This document shows, piece by piece, positions 58,060-64,000 of a stretch of 64,000 nt of DNA (its first letter is position 1; every line of letters starts with the position of its first letter). The notes under the pieces were generated by a model that worked only from the letters and a program-made list of their open reading frames with translations, was not told where the DNA came from and made no database searches. The DNA is from Caprimulgus europaeus (lineage: Eukaryota; Chordata; Aves; Caprimulgiformes; Caprimulgidae), in the NCBI GenBank assembly GCA_907165065.1, contig OU015541.1:1798001-1862000 (forward strand). The letters run 5' to 3'. Position numbers and translations under genes: made by a program.

Positions 58060-58365
58060 CTGGAAAGCTCATGTGTGTGCGTGTGGATGAGTGTGTGAAT
58101 GCACATATGTGTCTGTGCACAGATGTACATGTGTGTAAACGTGTGTATGAATGCATGTATGTGTCTATGCATGCATGTCCATGTGTGTGTGAATGCATAT
58201 ATGTGTCCCTGCACACATGTACATGTGTGGGCACGTGTGTTGGGCTGTGTGCACGTGATGAGATTAGGTTTTCGTGTGTGTGCCTCAACGTGCATGAGTG
58301 TGGGCATGTGAATACATGGATGTACATGTGTGCATGGGCGTGTGCATGGGCGTGTGCACGTGATT
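58060..58365. repeat. TG-rich tandem array
   Basis: About 300 bp of degenerate units such as CATGTGTGTGAATGCATATA with TG/CA steps. It is largely purine-pyrimidine alternating. Confidence 0.85.
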
Positions 58366-58849
58366 CCTCTCCACAAGCTGCTCCCCAAGGGGGTGGCTGC
58401 AGATCCCAGTGTCCCCAGCCCCGTGCATCCCCATCACTGGAGCTGGAGCCGGGCGTTGGAGCTGGAGCTGGGCGTTGGAGCCGGCAGGCCCCGGCACAGG
58501 GGAAGCCAGCGGGCCCAGGATGCCGGGCTCAGCGGGAGCACCAGCTCGTGCCCAGGCTGGATGCTGCCGATCCAGACCCCGATGCTATCACAGCTCCTTG
58601 GGCGGGCGCTGGCACCAGCCGCTCTCGACGCCCAGCGGGACCCCGCTCACCCACCGTGCCCGTGAGCACGATGGTCCCCAACTCCGGCACGGGGCACATC
58701 CACACCGAGCTACCGAGAAGCCGGGGGGCTGCCAGGGCTCAGCTGGGGACCACGCTGTCCCCCACCACCATGGCCCCTGGCCCCACTGCTCGACCCCCGG
58801 CATCCCGCGCCAGGGCCCATTGTTCGGCCTCGCCGGGCTGCGGGGCAGG

Positions 58850-58945
58850 ATTCCTTTGTCACAATATTTTATTCTAACAATTAACCAAACCCGCCCGGGC
58901 TCCCGAGCCTGTTTGTGATTATTGGAGGGCGAATTCCCCAGCTTT
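58850..58945. promoter_or_regulatory. A/T-rich element: poly(A) signal or SOX-motif element
   Basis: AATAAA on the minus strand at 58868-58873 is the nearest such signal after the Rh gene stop, 1.26 kb away. The same patch has CCTTTGT, ACAAT and AACAAT, which are SOX-type cores. It could therefore be the Rh transcript end, a noncoding regulatory element, or both. Confidence 0.35.
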
Positions 58946-59609
58946 GCTCCCTCTTGGTGACGGCTCCGCCTGGGGCCACGCCGAGCAGAGGGGATCCATC
59001 CCCTCTCCCACCGACTTGGGATTGGGGATCCCCAACTGTGCCGAGAGCCCCCCACTCTGGTGACTGGTGTTGGGGAGGGGGAGGTTCGGTTGGCTCGACC
59101 CCCTCGGGAGCCCGCGAGCATCGCTGACATTGTCTGCGCAGCAGCGGGATCCGTGGTGGCTCAGGGGCAGCGGTGACTCATGGAGCAGGGGGGATGTGAA
59201 TCACAGCCCTGGCTCTCCGGGCAGGATGCGGCCCCGCGCTCGCAGCGTGCCGCTCGCCAGCCATGGACCGCAGGCTTTGTCCTTCGCCCAGTGGAAGCGG
59301 CTCGCTGCCCGGGGTGGGATGGGATGGATGGAGCCGCTGCTCTTCTTTGGGGTCCTGCAGCACCCCGGGATGCCAGCACAGCTTTCCCAGCTCTGGCTTT
59401 GGGAAAATTCCCTCCTGCATCCCGGCTTTCTCCAAGGATCCTCAGCCATGCTCGGGCTGTGTTCTCATCACTGCTTGCTGCATCGGTGGTAAAAAAAGCT
59501 GGTACCTCCCTTTGCGGTGTGTCCTGGAGAGCAGAGTGCCCAGCACAGGTTATCAGATCCCTAAAAATCCTTCACTTGGGGCCAACTCATCTCATATCTC
59601 CTCATCTCA

Positions 59610-59876
59610 TTTCTCTTCTCTTCTCTCTTCTCTTCTCTTCTCTTCTCTTCTCTTCTCTTCTCTTCTCTTCTCTTCTCTTCTCTTCTCTTCTCTTCTCTTC
59701 TCTTCTCTTCTCTTCTCTTCTCTTCTCTTCTCTTCTCTTCTCTTCTCTTCTCTTCTCTTCTCTTCTCTTCTCTTCTCTTCTCTTCTCTTCTCTTCTCTCC
59801 TCTTCTCTCCTCTCCTCTCCTCTCCTCTTCTCTCCTCTTCTCTCCTCTTCTCTCCTCTTCTCTTTTTTCTCTCTCA
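59610..59876. repeat. (TCTTC)n pentanucleotide array
   Basis: About 50 units of TCTTC, changing to TCTCC and TCTTC mixtures after about 59797. The whole ~265 nt is pyrimidine-only on the plus strand. It lies 255 bp past the Rh gene stop codon. Confidence 0.95.
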
Positions 59877-60130
59877 ATCTCACCTCACCAGGGTCAGGGT
59901 GGGCACCATGGGTGATGCCAGGCACCAGGAGTGAAGCAGCCGGCACCGGGGCAGTCCGGGTTAGCCAGGGGTTGTTGTCCATCCCAGAGGAGACCACCTG
60001 AGCTCTGTGTTTCTGCTGCCGGGGATGGAGGGAACCCGGGAGCGGCTGGGGCAGGGGAGGGGGTTCACTGGGTGGGAGGATGAAGGATGGGTGGGTGACC
60101 CCTGAGCTGGTCCCCAGCCCTCGTGGGTGC

Positions 60131-61513
60131 CTAAACCCGCTCCTTCAAAGCCAGAGCTCCTTCCTCAGCCGCGCTGCTCCCGGCCTGGTCCTGGATCTTA
60201 AAATACAGCGAGTCCTCGAAGCAGAGCTGCTCGGGGGGCCGGGCCAGGCACGGCAACCGCAGCGCCGCACCGGCGAGGAGCCCGGCCAGCAGCGAGCCAC
60301 CCACGGCCACTGCCAGCCCTGCTGCCTGGTACAGTGCCTGCCCGCCCGCCCCGCGCTCCCCCCACTGTCCCCCCACCACCTCGCTGGCATTGCCCCCCAT
60401 GGGGGACACCTGGGAGATGTGGGACCTGGAGGTGTCCTCGGATGTCACTAGGATGGCCACGGCGCTGGCTGCGGCACCGAGGATGCCGGGTAAGCCGTGG
60501 AGGTTGTGGATGCCACACTGGTCCTGGAGCCTGAGCTTCCTCGCCAGGAGCGGGGTGAGGAACCTGAAGCCGAGGACACACGCCACAGCCGAGAGGTTGC
60601 CCAGGGCGAGAGCGGCCACCGGTGGCATGGCCATGTCAGCCACCGCGCCAATGGCCACCCCACCGGCCAGGCTGCCGTTCTGCAGGTGGCTGAGGCTCAG
60701 CTTGCCGTCCCTCTCCAGCAGGCTGGAGGCCACCACAGTGGTCACGGCGCTGGCACTCATGGCCAAGAGGGTGTTCAGGATGGCGCGGTGCTGGGCATCT
60801 CCTGGTTGGCAGAGGACAGCCACAAAGCTGGGCCAGAACACCCAGAGGATGAGCATCCCCACGAGGGACAGGAGGTCGGAGCTGGGTGTTGGGGTCTCTT
60901 TGGGGTGCACCGGCCTCTGCACTGCCCCGAACAGAGCCTTGGACATGCCGAGGCCGAAATAGCAGGAGAAGACATGGATTGTGATGGTGCCACCCACGTC
61001 GAGGACACCCAGATGGGTGACAATGGCCCACTCACTGGCGAGGTAGACAGGGACTTCGCAGGCAGCCACAACGAGGAGCTGGCAGAGGCTGGTCCTTCCC
61101 AGGACAGTCCCCACCGAGATGAGCACTGTCACGGCAGCAAACTCAGCAGTGAGGAGGTTGTGGAGGTCCAGGCGGACCTGGCCATGGTGGAAGTGATGGA
61201 TCAAACCCTGCAGCACCAACGCCCATTGCGTGGAGAAGTTGAGCAGGAGGAAGTTGTGGGTGAGAGCACTGAACCCGTAGCGGGGCAGGAACGCCAGCAG
61301 AAGCCCCAACCCCACCACCACCATCACCTGGATGTCCTGGAAGAGGGGGTAGATGCCGTAGAGCTGGTTGGCCACCAAGTTGGCATCCTCTGCCTTCGCC
61401 GAGGGCTCATCGTAGGTGATGAAGAAAGCGAAGAAGAGGAGGAGGGAGCCCTGGAAGAGCCCCAGGAAGAGGGGCAGGAGGCAGCGGGGGCGGGTGGGGG
61501 ACGACGTGGTCAT
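60131..61513 (-). CDS. Intronless Rh-family ammonium/ammonia channel (Rh glycoprotein-like)
   Basis: A single uninterrupted 460-aa frame, near the usual length for Rh glycoproteins (RHAG 409, RHCG 479 as I recall). About twelve hydrophobic segments predict the Rh/Amt channel fold in the plasma membrane, which conducts NH3/NH4+ (and perhaps CO2). Pore residues are present: Asp172 and His180 in [11 protein letters not shown], His339 in [11 protein letters not shown] (the twin histidines), and gate phenylalanines Phe125 and Phe230 (LWVFWPSF). [19 protein letters not shown], [15 protein letters not shown] and the C-terminal FEDSLYFKI resemble RHAG most closely by memory. No N-glycosylation sequon lies in the first extracellular loop (residues 34-58), unlike typical Rh glycoproteins. 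Canonical vertebrate Rh genes have about ten exons, so this looks like an old retrocopy or intron-loss lineage that stays intact. I give no symbol because the paralogue class is unresolved. Confidence 0.94.
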   Translation of the reverse strand: MTTSSPTRPRCLLPLFLGLFQGSLLLFFAFFITYDEPSAKAEDANLVANQLYGIYPLFQDIQVMVVVGLGLLLAFLPRYGFSALTHNFLLLNFSTQWALVLQGLIHHFHHGQVRLDLHNLLTAEFAAVTVLISVGTVLGRTSLCQLLVVAACEVPVYLASEWAIVTHLGVLDVGGTITIHVFSCYFGLGMSKALFGAVQRPVHPKETPTPSSDLLSLVGMLILWVFWPSFVAVLCQPGDAQHRAILNTLLAMSASAVTTVVASSLLERDGKLSLSHLQNGSLAGGVAIGAVADMAMPPVAALALGNLSAVACVLGFRFLTPLLARKLRLQDQCGIHNLHGLPGILGAAASAVAILVTSEDTSRSHISQVSPMGGNASEVVGGQWGERGAGGQALYQAAGLAVAVGGSLLAGLLAGAALRLPCLARPPEQLCFEDSLYFKIQDQAGSSAAEEGALALKERV

Positions 61514-62040
61514 CCTGGAGTGAACAGGAGGGGACAGTGACCGGCGAGGTGGCAGCCTGGCAGCTCTGCTTGCTCCTACATCAAGGTTTTATGACCACAG
61601 TTAATTTTTAACTGAAGATAGGAGTTTCTGTGCCAGAAGAGGAGGATTTTCCCCCTCCCTTCTTTAAACACAACGCCTGTAAATGACCCACGTGCTCTTG
61701 TCTGGCCGCCATAAAAAGCCGATGTGAGAGAGCTGGCGATTTTGAAGGGAAACAAGAAAAACCTGCTACAGGAGGAGGATGATCCGGTGAGGAGCCAGGC
61801 AGGGATGAGGGTACCACCACACTCACCCCACTGACCCATCCCAGGAGCAGGGACTGCACCACCAACACCCCAGGAGCTCAGATCCCTCCAGCTCCTGGTC
61901 TGGCTCTGCCACATCCCACCCAGGGACAACTCTGGAGCTGCCACCACCCCACGCTGCCGGCTGATCCACGTTTTGCTCAGCAACCACGGAGATTTTTACA
62001 AAGTGCCATCAAGCTCTGAAACCGGGGCCGAAAAGATCAT
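61514..62040 (-). promoter_or_regulatory. Upstream region of the Rh gene
   Basis: This must hold the Rh promoter if the single exon is complete. The bases before the ATG (TCCAGGATG) give a G at -3. A minus-strand TTTTTATGGC near 61711-61720 and A/T-rich patches at 61590-61680 are visible, but no convincing TATA box or initiator. An untranslated upstream exon is possible. Confidence 0.35.
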
Positions 62041-62410
62041 TTTCTCACAGGTTTGCGTTGGCTTGAATGGTTGGAAATTCATTAACAATTAGCGCGCGAG
62101 AAAAACAAAGCCCAGAGCAGCCAAGCTGCTACCCCGAAGTCTCTGGGTTGCTGCTCAGTGTGACATTTTGCCAGTGAATGTCTGGAAAAAAAAAGAAAAA
62201 AAATAATAAAAAAAAATATATGAGAACCACAAGAACAAAAGGCAGAAGGGTTGGTAAATATTTGTTCCAGAGAGAAGATATTTTTGTGCTGTCCCTGATC
62301 TCAACACCCCTGCCGCGGGCGCTGGCTCTGCGCCGCTCTTCGTCATTGTTACTGGAGGATGAGGCAGGCGAGGGCGCAAAATGGGAAACAATTGTTGAAT
62401 AATCTGAGCG
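62041..62410. promoter_or_regulatory. SOX-motif cluster, candidate enhancer
   Basis: AACAAT at 62084-62089, CATTGTT at 62344-62350 and the perfect palindrome AACAATTGTT at 62387-62396 lie in an A/T-rich block between G/C-rich repeats. In human SOX18 lies next on this side, so autoregulatory control of that neighbour is conceivable, but this is inference. Confidence 0.35.
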
Positions 62411-64000
62411 AAGCTCTTCTGCCAAACCCTCCCCGGCCACTTTTCAACCCAAAGATGTTGGAAATGGGGACAACGCACAGGAGGAGGAGGTGCTTTGAAG
62501 GCAGCACCTTTGGAGGTCAAGGAAGGGTTGTGTTGTGCTCAAGCCATGGCCAACGGCAGTGGAAGGGTGGTGAGATGGGACCTGGGGTGTTTTATCTGCC
62601 TGTAACGTGTCCCTGCCACACGGCTGGTGATGCCAACGGTGCTCCCATGGGGATCCCTCACCCAAGGAAGTGTGGGGCTGGGGTCCCCATGGTGCCCTAT
62701 GGCTTGTTCTGGTGTCCCTGGGGATGGGGTGGTATGGGATGATGGGATGGGATGGGATGAGATGAGATGAGATGAGATGAGATGAGATGAGATGAGATGA
62801 GATGAGATGAGATGAGATGAGATGAGATGAGATGAGATGAGATGGGATGAGATGATGGGATGGGATGGGATGGGATGAGATGGGATGGGATGGGATGAGA
62901 TGGGATGAGATGGGATGAGATGATGGGATAGGATGGGATGAGATGGGATAGATGGGATGATGGGATGGGATGGGATGGGATGGGATGAGATGGGATGGGA
63001 TGGGATGATGGGATGGGATGAGATGAGATGGGATGGGATGGGATGGGATGGGATGGGATGGGATGGGATGGGATGAGATATTCCCATTGCCGTGCCCGTG
63101 GCAGTGCCAGCAGTGCAGCCCGACCCACTGCCTGTGGTTGCTGCCGGCTCCCACCTCCCCTGGGACAGAGGGGACAAGGGGACACAGACAAAGCCTCCCC
63201 ACCCCTTTCTGGGATAAAAAAGGCCAAGAAAAGTGATTTCAGCCCCCGGAGCCCTCAGCCCCCAGACCCTCCCCCTGCCAGGCCAGCCTGCCACAGGGAT
63301 TTTCAAGGGGACAACCTGGTGCAGTAAAAGCTCTCTGGTTGGCGGTGGGCAAGATAAAACCCCGGGGTGATGCTCAGAGTGGGCAGTGCTGCTGGAATGG
63401 AGGAGCTGGGATGCTCCTAAAGAGCTGGGGGAGGTGTTTTGGCCCTGGATGAGAAAGGGAGCTGCAAGTGAGCGAGGGCAGGGCTCACCCCGGCGTGCTG
63501 GGCACCGAGGTGCTCGCTGCTGCGCGCTTGGTGCTGCTCACTTGGTGCTGCTCGCTCGCTGCCTTCCTGCTGCCCTGTAGCAGCTCAGCCCTCCCCTTCC
63601 CGCTTCGGTTCGGAGCTGTTTTTAAGGTGAGACTAAAGAAAAAGCTTTCAAACAGGCCTTTGAAAAAAGCAGAGTGCTTTCAAGATTACAAAGTTAGGAC
63701 ACGGTGCTTCCTGCGAGGAGGAGGAGGAGGAGGATGCTGGAGGAGATGTGCTCCTGGAGCATCCCAGCACTGCTGGATCTGCTGGAGAGGATGAGGGTCA
63801 TGTTGGGAGGTTGGGGATGTAAAAGCCCTCCTGGATCTGACTGTCACCGCAGTCAAGGGACACCGGGAGGTTGGGGTGTCCTCACCAGACTCGGGGTGCC
63901 CTCTCTGTGTCAATAGATGTGATGTGGGGACACGGGGGGATGTGGCAGTGCTGGGTGGGGCTGCAGGGCTCGGGGATGGGGGTGTTTTGGGAGGTGACAC
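62411..64000. other. Right flank, no gene recognised
   Basis: No coding exon is visible. It contains the pentanucleotide array and a short GGA repeat (63716-63734). TATA-like GGGATAAAAAAGG (63210) and AGATAAAACC (63352) lie near G/C-rich sequence, but no following coding start is found on either strand. Confidence 0.5.
62727..63076. repeat. (GATGG/GATGA)n pentanucleotide array
   Basis: About 350 bp of GATGA and GATGG units in blocks: first nearly pure GATGA (62757-62840), then mixed, then pure GATGG (63027-63072), with occasional phase shifts at TGATGGG. Confidence 0.95.

Larger units (their letters stand above)
54766..58849. other. Intergenic region C20orf204 - Rh gene
   Basis: G/C-rich DNA with no recognised exon. 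It holds an A-rich run (56560-56625), the two tandem repeats listed separately, and a plus-strand 462-codon open frame (57489-58877) that reads through repeats and shows no protein character. A less G/C-rich patch at 57470-57560 looks distinct from its surroundings but has no assignable role. Confidence 0.5.

Noticed and set aside
57489..58877. Plus-strand open frame of 462 codons
   Set aside because: It crosses tandem repeats and G/C-rich DNA, has low-complexity Cys/Val/His runs from the TG array, overlaps a long minus-strand frame of the same kind, and shows no recognisable domain.
59602..59997. Arg/Glu/Lys repeat protein on minus and Ser/Leu/Phe repeat on plus
   Set aside because: Both are translations of the TCTTC array.
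60497..61540. Plus-strand open frame of 347 codons
   Set aside because: It is antisense to the well-supported Rh gene and is rich in Glu/Gly/His as expected from reversed hydrophobic codons.
62444..63306. Ser/His/Pro/Ile repeat proteins on minus
   Set aside because: They are translations of the GATGG/GATGA array.

Overview
The window is vertebrate nuclear DNA, almost certainly from a bird. Three multi-exon genes match the conserved block SAMD10 - PRPF6 - C20orf204 (human 20q13.33). Introns are short. The interspersed repeats I recognise are all CR1 (chicken repeat 1) LINE fragments, and G/C-rich minisatellites are abundant. The species cannot be named from this sequence. All exon borders below were read by hand from frame, GT-AG signals and remembered family sequences.

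Layout. 1-2.2 kb: no gene recognised. 2.2-14.5 kb: SAMD10 on the minus strand, five coding exons, a SAM-domain adaptor of 182 aa from the chosen start; its introns carry minisatellites, two CR1 pieces and one homeodomain-motif-rich element. 14.5-21.7 kb: intergenic space between the divergent SAMD10 and PRPF6 promoters, with two CpG-rich islands, GATA/ETS-type motifs, a CR1 piece and a 15-bp minisatellite. 21.86-46.0 kb: PRPF6 on the plus strand. The 21 coding exons sum to 2826 nt, giving 941 aa, the same length as I recall for the human U5 snRNP / tri-snRNP bridging protein. Its 3' UTR probably runs to about 48.3 kb.

49.3-54.8 kb: the C20orf204 orthologue on the plus strand, 169 aa. It is a small predicted secreted protein whose first exon contributes only the ATG. 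All four introns are phase 0, and the mature chain has four cysteines and helix-rich exons, an architecture resembling four-helix-bundle cytokines. 54.8-60 kb: G/C-rich intergenic DNA with simple repeats and a 265-nt pure-pyrimidine tract. 60.1-61.5 kb: an intact, intronless Rh-family ammonium/ammonia channel gene on the minus strand, 460 aa, with the twin-histidine pore residues conserved. 61.5-64 kb: gene-free in this window, with a cluster of SOX-type motifs and a GATGG/GATGA array; by human synteny SOX18 should lie just beyond the right edge.

The genes do not form a functional unit. PRPF6 is a housekeeping splicing gene. The others are a signalling adaptor, an orphan secreted factor and a membrane channel. 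The points most worth following up are the cytokine-like architecture of C20orf204, its ATG-only first exon, and the intronless Rh gene.
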